In this document: positions 7,653-14,581 of the stretch, in pieces
Layout of the letters: every line of letters begins with the position of its first letter
Numbering within the stretch: position 1 is the stretch's first letter
Assembly (NCBI GenBank): GCA_964604415.1
Contig: CAZRYT010000008.1
Location: forward strand, 1 to 24,130
Direction: 5' to 3'
DNA: 24,130 nucleotides
From: CAZJQT01 sp964604415
Lineage (GTDB): Bacteria > Patescibacteriota > Saccharimonadia > Saccharimonadales > CAZJQT01
Translations under genes and position numbers: made by a program
The notes under the pieces: model-generated
What the model was told of the DNA's origin: nothing
What the model saw: only the letters and a program-made list of their open reading frames with translations
Database searches by the model: none

Positions 7653-8303
7653 ATGAGATTGAACCGTTACGTCGCTTTAGCTAGTGGTTTGAGTCGGCGG
7701 GCGGCTGACCAGGCTATAACTGATAAAAGAGTCAAGGTGAACGGCGTATTGGCTGAGCTAGGGCAGATAATTGATGATAAGGACTCAATGTCTCTCGACG
7801 GGACAGACCTTAGGTTAGTTAAGCTGCAAGCCATTGTATTGAATAAACCCGTCGGTTACGTCTGTTCACGTGACGGGCAGGGCAGTAAGACCATTTATGA
7901 TCTGTTGCCGGCCGAATTTCATACTCTAAAACCTGTCGGACGCTTGGATAAAGATTCCTCTGGACTACTTTTACTGACTAATGACGGCAAATTAGCCAAT
8001 AGCCTAACCCATCCCTCAAACCAAAAAGAAAAAGTCTATAAAGTACAGCTAGACAAGCCATTGGAAGCAGAGCATAAATTCAGAATAGAACAGGGCGTTG
8101 AGCTTGCGGACGGCCTGAGTCGACTAAGACTTAGCGGCCAGGACAAGGACTGGATTGTCCGAATGAACGAGGGCCGCAACCGCCAAATCCGCCGCACTTT
8201 TAGCGCGCTGGGCTATGAAGTTACAAAACTCCACCGTACCCAGTTTGGTCCATACAAATTAAATAGGCTTATCTCTGGTAAATTTGACCAGATAAAGATA
8301 TAA
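7653..8303 (+). CDS. rRNA pseudouridine synthase, RsuA/RluB family
   Basis: A 216-aa enzyme that converts a specific uridine to pseudouridine in ribosomal RNA. Residues 1 to about 60 are an S4 RNA-binding domain (MRLNRYVALASGLSRRAADQ, then RVKVNG). The catalytic domain holds the family II signature GRLDKDSSGLLLLTNDG with catalytic Asp99. NEGRNRQIRRTFSALGYEV near residue 175 is the other conserved block of this family. It is slightly shorter than typical RluB/RsuA proteins. The substrate site (16S or 23S) cannot be decided from sequence, so no symbol is given. It sits eight bases before der, consistent with a ribosome-biogenesis cluster. Confidence 0.92.
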   Translation: MRLNRYVALASGLSRRAADQAITDKRVKVNGVLAELGQIIDDKDSMSLDGTDLRLVKLQAIVLNKPVGYVCSRDGQGSKTIYDLLPAEFHTLKPVGRLDKDSSGLLLLTNDGKLANSLTHPSNQKEKVYKVQLDKPLEAEHKFRIEQGVELADGLSRLRLSGQDKDWIVRMNEGRNRQIRRTFSALGYEVTKLHRTQFGPYKLNRLISGKFDQIKI

Positions 8304-8304
8304 T
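8299..8304 (+). promoter_or_regulatory. Candidate -10 box overlapping the upstream stop, before der
   Basis: TATAAT is formed by the last codon and stop of the pseudouridine synthase (ATA TAA T) and lies seven bases before the der ATG at 8312. A transcript from it would be leaderless. The -35 region is poor, and the hexamer could arise simply from an Ile-stop junction. Confidence 0.3.
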
Positions 8305-8311
8305 GTTGTAA

Positions 8312-9643
8312 ATGAGTAACAAAAAACTGCCGATTGTGGCGATTGTTGGGCGGGCGAATGTTGGCAAGTCCAGCTTATTCAACGCTATCTTAAAGCGCCG
8401 TGAGGCAATCGTAGCCCAAGAAGCTGGTACTACTCGCGACAGCATAACCGCTAAAGCCGATTACCATGGCAAGCAGTTTTGGCTTGTTGACACGGCGGGC
8501 ATCAAAGATCCAGAAGACGATTTTGAGTTCACTATCCAGGAGCAAATTACTCAAGCTGCCGATAGCGCCGACGTTATTTGGGTGGTAACTGAAGCCAATG
8601 TCCCAATTACCGATGAAGACCGCCGCGTGGCCACCATGGCGCTCAAAACCAAAAAACCCGTCATGTTAGTCGTCAACAAAGCCGACAAAGCCCCAAAAGC
8701 TAAGCCTGGCGACTTCCAGCGTTTGGGCATAAAGCCAATCATCCTAACCAGCACTAGCCAAAACCGCGGTATAGAAGACTTATTAGATCAATTCAGTGCT
8801 CTTATCCCTAAAGCAACACTAAAAGAGGCCAGTGATCGCTTACATGTAGCTCTGTTGGGTAGACCAAACGTTGGCAAGTCAGCTCTATTTAATGCTCTAG
8901 CCAAGAAACAGCAGGCGATTGTGGCTGATAGAGCCGGTACCACTCGGGACGTTAACCGCATTGTGCTGCGCTACGAAGGTCGAGAGATAGAATTGATGGA
9001 CACGGCTGGCATACGGCGCGCCGGTAAGATTGGCCAGGGCGTGGAGCGTTTCAGCGTTATCCGTAGTCTGGCCGCTATCGAACAAGCCGATGTGGCACTA
9101 TTACTAATGGACGCAAATGAGCTCAATGTTGCCCTCGACCAAAAAATCGCCGGCTTGGTAAAGGAATCTGGCAAAGGTCTTATTTTGGTTGTCAGTAAAT
9201 GGGATGCGCTGGAGAAAGACGCCTATACACGCGATCAACTGGCGCCGCAAATAGTTCATAATTATGATTTTGTGCCCTGGGCACCGCTGATTTTTACCAG
9301 TGCTATCAGCGGCCAAAACGTTGCCAAACTATTAGAAATAGTCTTGGACATAGAGAAACAACGCAGTAAACAGCTAAAAACAGCCGAGCTCAACCGCTGG
9401 CTCAAAGAAGTCACCGAGAAACATCCGCCAGCCGGGCTTAAGAACCGACAGCCAAAACTGAACTATATAGTCCAGGAAGCTGACAACCCAACTAATTTTA
9501 AGATCTACGGGGCGCATACCAAGCTCCTACATTGGAGCTACAAACGTTATTTGGAGCGCGAACTGCGCGAACGTTTTGGCTTTGAGGGCACTGCCATCAA
9601 GTTCTGGTTTTTCGAAAAGCACGTTGACCGCAAGCAGGCCTGA
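8312..9643 (+). CDS. der: GTPase Der (EngA), ribosome assembly
   Basis: A 443-aa protein with the tandem GTPase layout unique to Der, which acts in maturation of the 50S subunit. The first G domain has the P-loop GRANVGKS (13-20), DTAG and NKAD. The second has GRPNVGKS (from residue 183), DTAG in MDTAGIRRAG, and SKWD. The C-terminal KH-like domain follows (LNRWLKEVTEKHPPAG, then LNYIVQEADNPTNF) and ends with the usual WSYKRYLERELRERFGFEG-type block. Length is normal for the family and all nucleotide-binding motifs are intact. The gene lies between the pseudouridine synthase (8-bp gap) and pth (15-bp gap). Confidence 0.97.
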   Translation: MSNKKLPIVAIVGRANVGKSSLFNAILKRREAIVAQEAGTTRDSITAKADYHGKQFWLVDTAGIKDPEDDFEFTIQEQITQAADSADVIWVVTEANVPITDEDRRVATMALKTKKPVMLVVNKADKAPKAKPGDFQRLGIKPIILTSTSQNRGIEDLLDQFSALIPKATLKEASDRLHVALLGRPNVGKSALFNALAKKQQAIVADRAGTTRDVNRIVLRYEGREIELMDTAGIRRAGKIGQGVERFSVIRSLAAIEQADVALLLMDANELNVALDQKIAGLVKESGKGLILVVSKWDALEKDAYTRDQLAPQIVHNYDFVPWAPLIFTSAISGQNVAKLLEIVLDIEKQRSKQLKTAELNRWLKEVTEKHPPAGLKNRQPKLNYIVQEADNPTNFKIYGAHTKLLHWSYKRYLERELRERFGFEGTAIKFWFFEKHVDRKQA

Positions 9644-9658
9644 TGGCACACTTGTGGC

Positions 9659-10300
9659 ATGGCACTATTTCAAAAGAATCCCTATGACACCAGCGAGCAC
9701 AAGCCTATCTACACTTTGGGGTTAAATAAGAGCGTATTGATAATTGGGCTCGGTAATATTGGCAAAGAGTTTGAAATGACCAGGCATAACCTGGGCTTTT
9801 TATGCGTGGAAGCCCTGGCTGAAGCTCATAACATTGGGCCTTGGAGCGCTAAGAAAGACTTTAAGGGCCAATTGGCATCAGGGAATGTCGGAGACACCAG
9901 AGTGATTATATGCAAACCAACCACTATGATGAATCTATCTGGCGAAGCCGTTAGGGCTGTCATGGATTTTTATAAAATTGCCGACAAAGATGTAGTGGTG
10001 GTGCACGATGAGCTAGATATAGACTTCGGCCAAATTCGTAGCCGGGTAGGTGGTGGTACCGCCGGCCATAACGGTGTTAAGTCCCTGGTCGAACACATTG
10101 GAGAAAACTTCGGTCGAGTCAGGATAGGCATAGGCCCCAAAATCCCACCCCAAATAGACGGAGCTGACTTTGTGCTGGGCAAATTAAGCCAAGACGAAGA
10201 ATCTCAGCTCAAGAATATGAAAAGGGAGGCGGTAGCTCTGTTAACGGAGTTTATTGCTACTGGCAAGTTATCTGAGGAAACCCGCAGTTTTATAGTTTAA
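9659..10300 (+). CDS. pth: Peptidyl-tRNA hydrolase
   Basis: A 213-aa enzyme that releases peptides from prematurely dropped peptidyl-tRNA so that the tRNA can be reused. Conserved motifs are IIGLGNIGKEF (N33), catalytic His43 in MTRHNLGF, MMNLSGEAV, VVHDELDIDFG and GTAGHNGVKSL. The family core usually starts a few residues before GLGN, so this protein has about 24 extra N-terminal residues (MALFQKNPYD onward). No Shine-Dalgarno is visible before the ATG, so a later non-ATG start is possible. Its stop at 10298-10300 directly abuts the stop of the opposing minus-strand gene at 10301. Confidence 0.95.
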   Translation: MALFQKNPYDTSEHKPIYTLGLNKSVLIIGLGNIGKEFEMTRHNLGFLCVEALAEAHNIGPWSAKKDFKGQLASGNVGDTRVIICKPTTMMNLSGEAVRAVMDFYKIADKDVVVVHDELDIDFGQIRSRVGGGTAGHNGVKSLVEHIGENFGRVRIGIGPKIPPQIDGADFVLGKLSQDEESQLKNMKREAVALLTEFIATGKLSEETRSFIV

Positions 10301-10606
10301 CTAATCGTTACTATTTTCTTGAATAAAAACTTCGACTTCATCCGCTAAAACGTTACGGAGAACTCCAGTCATTTTATCTAAGGCCATTGTATCTTCATGA
10401 ATACGCAAAATATCTGAACCTCTTATGGCACCGAAAGGTGTCATACCAGGATTGGCATCAATTAATCTCTCTAAAGAGCTGTCTATTCTGCTCATAAGTT
10501 CCGGAATTTCGGCTCTAGGCCAGCGCCTTTTAGCCGCAGGGGGACCTAATGCTTTTATGTCCGGATCTTCAAGTACTAAATCTCCGGTACCTGGATCTTC
10601 TTCCAT
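10301..10606 (-). CDS. Small acidic hypothetical protein downstream of the structured RNA
   Basis: A 101-aa acidic protein of unknown family. The N-terminus is rich in Asp, Glu and Pro (EEDPGTGDLVLEDPD), followed by a short basic patch (AAKRRWPR). Residues about 33-98 look helical (IPELMSRIDSSLERLI, then MTGVLRNVLADEVEVFI). No membrane segment is predicted and no Shine-Dalgarno precedes the ATG at 10606. It lies about 22 bases downstream of the terminator of the structured RNA on the same strand. Read-through could make that RNA its leader, or it may use the weak GATAAT directly upstream. It is the only clear ORF on this strand here, and confidence that it is coding is moderate. Confidence 0.6.
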   Translation of the reverse strand: MEEDPGTGDLVLEDPDIKALGPPAAKRRWPRAEIPELMSRIDSSLERLIDANPGMTPFGAIRGSDILRIHEDTMALDKMTGVLRNVLADEVEVFIQENSND

Positions 10607-10627
10607 ACTATTATTATCTCATAAACT

Positions 10628-10667
10628 AAAAAGAGCCTCCAGAGGGGGTGGGCACCACTGGAGACTC
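10628..10667 (-). terminator. Rho-independent terminator of the structured RNA
   Basis: On the minus strand GAGTCTCCAG pairs with CTGGAGGCTC (10 bp, one G-U) around a 15-nt loop and is followed by TTTTT (10632-10628). On the plus strand the wobble would be a C-A mismatch and no T tract follows, so the orientation is minus. It closes the RNA at 10628-11030. Confidence 0.85.
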
Positions 10668-11030
10668 ATTTCAGGACACGTCTGCCTCCCATAAGGAGTA
10701 ACATGTCCAAAAGCACCCTTTAAGCCCACCCAGTGAAACGTTAGGACAAAACTCTTAAAGTGCCTACGTCTCCGTCCGCCCTAAGGCACACGGAATCTTT
10801 GGGACTCACTCTTAAAAACGGGGGGTCCACCTTAATCCGAAGATAAAATGGTCTTAAAGGGGTTAGTTTGCTTTAGAGCCGTGCCCGAAGGCACTAGAGA
10901 ATAAAGTGGAGGGTAACAACTTTGATCCGACTCTAAAACAATCTAACAAATTGTTAGAATAGTGTTATTTGCTACTAAAAGCAGCAAATACATCTATAAA
11001 AGGTGCATAAACGTAGTATTACGCTTACGG
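10628..11030 (-). ncRNA. Structured noncoding RNA of about 400 nt, family not recognised
   Basis: No ORF of useful length lies here, but a promoter (11037-11064) and terminator (10628-10667) frame it. Helices in plus coordinates: 10871-10880/10929-10938 (10 bp, two G-U); 10826-10834/10902-10910 (9 bp, one G-U); 10716-10724/10853-10861 (9 bp); 10674-10680/10702-10708 (7 bp, one G-U); a GTGCC-TTCG-GGCAC hairpin at 10881-10894; and 10760-10765/10784-10789 interleaved with 10771-10775/10790-10794. Every wobble is G-U on the minus strand and would be A-C on the plus strand, so the RNA is read from the minus strand. Several helices interleave, implying pseudoknots. I looked for RNase P RNA (GAGGAAAGTC), tmRNA (tRNA-like ends and tag) and the SRP RNA tetraloop region and found none. 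It could also be a long leader of the gene at 10301-10606. Confidence 0.75.
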
Positions 11031-11036
11031 ATTGCT

Positions 11037-11064
11037 ATTTTAGCAATTTTATATTATTTGTCAA
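11037..11064 (-). promoter_or_regulatory. Promoter of the structured RNA with an inverted repeat over the -10
   Basis: On the minus strand TTGACA (11064-11059), a 16-bp spacer and TAAAAT (11042-11037) form a near-consensus promoter with predicted start about 11030. The -10 box lies inside the perfect inverted repeat ATTGCTA-TTT-TAGCAAT (11031-11047), which could be an operator or a plus-strand terminator-like hairpin. Confidence 0.7.
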
Positions 11065-11150
11065 TACGTATTTGCAGTTTTGGCAAACTTAGCTATATTA
11101 TATGTCTATATGGGGTCGTTTAAGACATCACCAACCGACAAATCTTTCCC

Positions 11151-11214
11151 GCCAGCTCTAAAGAATATTGCCTCGCCGCCCAAACAACTGTACGTACTAG
11201 GAGAGTTAGCTGGC
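11151..11214. repeat. Perfect 7-bp inverted repeat downstream of a hypothetical gene
   Basis: GCCAGCT (11151-11157) and AGCTGGC (11208-11214) are perfect inverted repeats separated by 50 bp, just past the stop of the minus-strand gene at 11222. They might fold the 3' end of its mRNA. No T tract follows, so it is not a standard terminator. I see nothing else in 11065-11221. Confidence 0.35.
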
Positions 11215-11221
11215 AAATCCG

Positions 11222-11827
11222 CTAGGCTTCTAACTTAGCTAGCTTCTTCTTGTAGACACCGAGCATAAAACCATTCCAGCGCGACTCACCAACATGTCGA
11301 CCTATGGCATGACGTCCATTGATCTTATACCTGAGTGCTTCGGCCTTATCCATTTTGTTTTCTTGTCCGTCTTGTCTGTAAGAATATCTGTCAGATACTA
11401 ACTCAGGGTAGTCAGTGTGGGCTTTCAAGACCATGGCAAGACCAGCATCAGCAAAACCTCCCTCTTTGGCAGCGCTTTTCACTAAGTCATCATCAACTTC
11501 TAGCCCGCTCATACCATAAGCCTGCAAAACGTATCTGGCGGCTTCTCTTTTTTGTTTGCGGATAGCCTCGAGATCATTTTCCTTGTAACCACGTCCTTCA
11601 GCCACATCAAAATCAATCTTGAGCATAAACAGTCCTATCCAGGCCTCATGGCTTATAGGAACATCAAGTTTGTTAAGTATAACGGCGGCCTGAGCGGCTT
11701 TTTCGATATATCCACCGTTATTAATACCCTCTAAGCAGTCCGTAAATAATTGATTGCCAGCTAGGCGATAGGCTTCCACGAATGTGTCAACTGGGGTTGT
11801 AGCGGTGTGTAGGGTTGCATGTTCCAT
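11222..11827 (-). CDS. Hypothetical helical protein
   Basis: A protein of 201 aa from the ATG at 11827. An in-frame TTG at 11863 would give 213 aa. TATAAT at 11880-11875 favours a very short or absent leader for the TTG and about 40 nt for the ATG; neither start has a good Shine-Dalgarno. The sequence looks mainly helical (VDTFVEAYRLAGNQLF, then YIEKAAQAAVILNKL) and soluble, with a basic C-terminus (GVYKKKLAKLEA). I do not recognise a family or catalytic motif. It is divergent from the small membrane-protein gene at 11886 and sits upstream of the structured RNA's promoter on the same strand. Confidence 0.7.
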   Translation of the reverse strand: MEHATLHTATTPVDTFVEAYRLAGNQLFTDCLEGINNGGYIEKAAQAAVILNKLDVPISHEAWIGLFMLKIDFDVAEGRGYKENDLEAIRKQKREAARYVLQAYGMSGLEVDDDLVKSAAKEGGFADAGLAMVLKAHTDYPELVSDRYSYRQDGQENKMDKAEALRYKINGRHAIGRHVGESRWNGFMLGVYKKKLAKLEA

Positions 11828-11874
11828 AAATCCAATTCTGCTCTTGGCATGAGCAAAACACAAGCTAAAGCGTT

Positions 11875-11880
11875 ATTATA
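11875..11880 (-). promoter_or_regulatory. Candidate -10 box for the hypothetical gene at 11222
   Basis: TATAAT on the minus strand, 11 bases before the TTG at 11863. The -35 region is weak. Overlapping TATAAA can be read on the plus strand toward the small gene at 11886, so the 22-bp divergent gap may carry a bidirectional element. Confidence 0.45.
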
Positions 11881-11885
11881 AAACT

Positions 11886-12056
11886 GTGGAAACTAAAACA
11901 TACATATGGATAGGCATATTTGTCGGCTCGACCATCGGTGGCGTCCTAGGTGGTTTTCTTGATCACGGTAACTTTTTAGGCCTTTGGGGCTTTGTCCTAG
12001 GTACAGTTGGCGCTTTCTTAGGTATCTGGGTAGGCTACCGCCTAGGCAACGGCTGA
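11886..12056 (+). CDS. 56-aa glycine-zipper membrane protein
   Basis: A short ORF starting with GTG and ending with TGA at 12054-12056. No other usual start codon occurs between the upstream in-frame stop at 11850 and this GTG. The protein begins METKTYIWIGIFVGS and has two hydrophobic segments (about residues 7-25 and 31-53) packed with glycines in GxxxG spacing (GGVLGGFLDHG, GFVLGTVGAFLGIWVG). This is the pattern of a helical hairpin as in AtpZ/AtpI-like and other glycine-zipper membrane proteins, but no ATP synthase genes are nearby, so I do not assign that role. No clear Shine-Dalgarno is seen. It lies 54 bp before topA. The coherent membrane topology argues that it is a real gene. Confidence 0.65.
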   Translation: METKTYIWIGIFVGSTIGGVLGGFLDHGNFLGLWGFVLGTVGAFLGIWVGYRLGNG

Positions 12057-12110
12057 GTATTCTGTTAGTCTTATTTGCCGATAACGTATAAACAGGTAAA
12101 CTAAACACTA

Positions 12111-14393
12111 ATGCCTAAAAATCTAGTTATCGTGGAGAGTCCGGCCAAAGCCAAAACCATTGAACAGTATCTTGGCAAAGATTTCTCGGTCAAAAGCAGT
12201 TTTGGCCATGTTCGTGACCTACCTAAAAAGGGCTTAAACATTGATATCGAGCATGATTTCAAGCCTAGCTACGAGATAAGCCCGGACAAAACCAAAGTAG
12301 TCCGTGAACTCAAGAAAGCCGCTAGTGGCCTTGAAGTTTGGCTAGCAACTGATGAAGACCGCGAAGGTGAGGCCATTGCTTGGCATCTGTGTGAAGCGCT
12401 AGGCCTTAAGCCAGCCCAAACCAAGCGGATAGTTTTCCACGAAATTACTAAATCGGCCTTAGAGGCAGCCGTAGCTAAGCCACGGACCGTTGACATTAAT
12501 CTAGTAGACGCTCAACAAGCCCGCCGTATTCTAGACCGTCTGGTTGGTTATGAACTCAGTCCCGTTCTCTGGAAAAAAGTTAGAACTGGCCTGTCTGCCG
12601 GCCGGGTCCAATCGGTAGCGGTCCGCTTGATCGTCGAACGCGAACGCGAGATTAAAGGTCACCAAGCCGAAGCCAACTTCAAAGTTGTCGGTACTTTTTA
12701 TAAAGACAAAGACTTCGAGGCTGAGCTATCCAAAAGATTAGAATCGGTAGCCAAAACCAAAGAATTATTAGAAGCCGCTAAGACTGCTCAGTTCAAAGTC
12801 AGTAACATCGATCAAAAACCGGGTAGTCGCAGTCCGGGCTCACCATTTACTACCTCATTACTCCAACAAGAAGCCGCCCGGAAGTTGGGCTACAGCGTCA
12901 AGCAGACCATGACCCTGGCTCAGCGTCTTTATGAAAGCGGACACATTACTTATATGCGTACCGACAGCACAATTTTGTCATCTTTAGCCATAGCGGCCGC
13001 AAAGAAGTACATAACTAACACTTTTGGCGCTAATTATCACCACGAGCGTCAATTCCAGACCAAGAACAAAAGCGCCCAGGAAGCCCATGAAGCCATCCGG
13101 CCAACCAGCTTTGACAAGCTTTCCGCCGGCAATGACGAGCAACAAACTAAGCTTTACCAGCTAATTTGGCGGCGGGCAATTGCCAGCCAAATGGCGCCAG
13201 CCACCATTGATAAAACAGATCTAGAAATATCTATGAGCAACCGTTCGGAGACCCTTATGGCTAAAGGCGAAGTCCTAAAATTTGACGGCTTCTTCAAGGT
13301 TTACGGTGGCAGCAAAGAGGATGTTATCTTGCCACAACTAAAGGTTGGTGATGCACTGGACCTGAAAGCCATGTCCGGGACACAGACTTTCACTAAGCCG
13401 GCGGCTCGTTATTCTGAAGCCAGTTTGGTCAGAAAGCTCGAAGAATTGGGTATCGGCCGGCCTAGTACTTATGCGCCAACCATTTCTACCATCCAAGCCC
13501 GGGGTTACGTAGAAAAGAGCGATGTCATCGGCCAAGAACGCGACGTAACTGTTATTCGGCTTGAAAAGGGCAATATCAGCGAGGTTACAGAGAAAACAAC
13601 CGTCGGTGCCGACCGCAACAAATTACTTCCTACCTCTGTAGCCGAAGTCACTACTGACTTTCTAGTCAAACATTTCAGTTCAATCGTGGATTATGACTTT
13701 ACAGCTCACGCCGAGAAAGAACTGGACGATATTGCTGAAGGCAAAGAATCCAAAGAACAGATGCTCAAGGACTTTTACAAACGCTTTCACCCCTTAGTGG
13801 AGAAATCAGAATCAGTCAGCCGCGAAGAGACATCACAGGCCAGGGAACTAGGCAAAGACCCAACTAGCGGTAAGCCCATCATTGCCCGTTTTGGTCGCTA
13901 TGGACCGATGTTACAGCGCGGTGCCACCGACGATGAAGCCAAGCCGGATTTTGCACCGTTGCCAAAGGATGCCACCCTAGAAACTGTCACTGTTGAGCAG
14001 GCCTTGGAAATGTTCAAATTACCGAGGGTAGTTGGCAAGACCGAGTCAGGCGAGGAAATCAAAGCCAACATTGGCCGCTTTGGGCCTTATATTCAAGTCA
14101 ATAAGACGTTTGTGTCGCTAAAAGAACATGATCCGTTAACCATCAATGAAGCCGACGCCCGTAAACTTTACGCCGAAAAGCAAAAGCAGGAGGCCGAGAA
14201 AAATATTGCTGAATTTCCAAGTGGTATTAAAGTGTTAAATGGACCTTATGGACCCTATATAACTAACGGTAAAAAGAATGCGCGCATCCCCAAATCAGTT
14301 GATCCAAAGAAATTGACAGAGGTTGAAGCTAAAGACTTGCTAGACAAAGCGCCAGACAAGAAAGCCCGCTTCCGCCGCCGCAAGAAAACGTAG
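12111..14393 (+). CDS. topA: DNA topoisomerase I (type IA)
   Basis: A 760-aa enzyme that relaxes negative supercoils by passing one strand through a transient break. The Toprim domain has E9 in IVESPAKAKTIEQYLG and the metal triad D81-D83-E85 in ATDEDREGEAIAWHL. The catalytic tyrosine is Y281 in ITYMRTDST. The core continues with QEAHEAIRPTS and LEELGIGRPSTYAPTI. The C-terminus has no cysteine zinc ribbons; instead there are three Topo-C-type repeats (ARFGRYGPMLQRG, NIGRFGPYIQVN, LNGPYGPYITNGKKNARIP) and a basic tail RFRRRKKT, as seen in actinobacterial-type TopA. A weak TATAAA at 12087-12092 lies 18 bases upstream of the ATG. All catalytic residues are intact. Confidence 0.97.
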   Translation: MPKNLVIVESPAKAKTIEQYLGKDFSVKSSFGHVRDLPKKGLNIDIEHDFKPSYEISPDKTKVVRELKKAASGLEVWLATDEDREGEAIAWHLCEALGLKPAQTKRIVFHEITKSALEAAVAKPRTVDINLVDAQQARRILDRLVGYELSPVLWKKVRTGLSAGRVQSVAVRLIVEREREIKGHQAEANFKVVGTFYKDKDFEAELSKRLESVAKTKELLEAAKTAQFKVSNIDQKPGSRSPGSPFTTSLLQQEAARKLGYSVKQTMTLAQRLYESGHITYMRTDSTILSSLAIAAAKKYITNTFGANYHHERQFQTKNKSAQEAHEAIRPTSFDKLSAGNDEQQTKLYQLIWRRAIASQMAPATIDKTDLEISMSNRSETLMAKGEVLKFDGFFKVYGGSKEDVILPQLKVGDALDLKAMSGTQTFTKPAARYSEASLVRKLEELGIGRPSTYAPTISTIQARGYVEKSDVIGQERDVTVIRLEKGNISEVTEKTTVGADRNKLLPTSVAEVTTDFLVKHFSSIVDYDFTAHAEKELDDIAEGKESKEQMLKDFYKRFHPLVEKSESVSREETSQARELGKDPTSGKPIIARFGRYGPMLQRGATDDEAKPDFAPLPKDATLETVTVEQALEMFKLPRVVGKTESGEEIKANIGRFGPYIQVNKTFVSLKEHDPLTINEADARKLYAEKQKQEAEKNIAEFPSGIKVLNGPYGPYITNGKKNARIPKSVDPKKLTEVEAKDLLDKAPDKKARFRRRKKT

Positions 14394-14508
14394 TAGATAG
14401 CACCATACTTTTGCACAGAAATAACAGGTATGCTCTTATATGTTTGTAATTGCATGATTGCGCCGTAACGTCCATTTCATGCTAAAATAAACAAAGTAAA
14501 AGGAATAG

Positions 14509-14537
14509 TTGACATATTTATCAATTAGTTATAGAAT
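14509..14537 (+). promoter_or_regulatory. Promoter of the sigma4-HARE gene
   Basis: TTGACA at 14509-14514, a 17-bp spacer and TAGAAT at 14532-14537 form a strong promoter. The predicted start, about 14544, lies next to a first ATG at 14546, so that ATG would be leaderless. The ATG at 14582 has AAGGA (14571-14575) six bases upstream, and that decides the start. Confidence 0.8.
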
Positions 14538-14581
14538 ATTAGTAAATGAACGGTAATACAGCAGTTAAAGAAGGAAAACCT

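Noticed and set aside
6993..7654. Long minus-strand ORFs opposite the response-regulator tail
   Set aside because: They are mirror products of the GC-biased Pro/Thr-rich codons and give low-complexity Gly/Trp/Arg or Val/Gly proteins.
10425..10694. Plus-strand 89-codon ORF over the small hypothetical gene and the RNA terminator
   Set aside because: It is antisense to the better-supported minus gene, crosses the terminator hairpin and has no ribosome site.
10628..11030. Identity of the structured RNA as RNase P RNA, tmRNA or SRP RNA
   Set aside because: No GAGGAAAGTC core, no tRNA-like ends with a TTCRA T loop or tag ORF, and no GGAAG-type SRP loop were found on either strand. A GCAAAC-TAA triplet run resembles a tag start by chance only.
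11828..11863. TTG start at 11863 as the true start of the hypothetical gene
   Set aside because: It is possible as a near-leaderless start behind TATAAT, but a rare TTG without a ribosome site is less likely than the ATG at 11827. It is kept only as an alternative.
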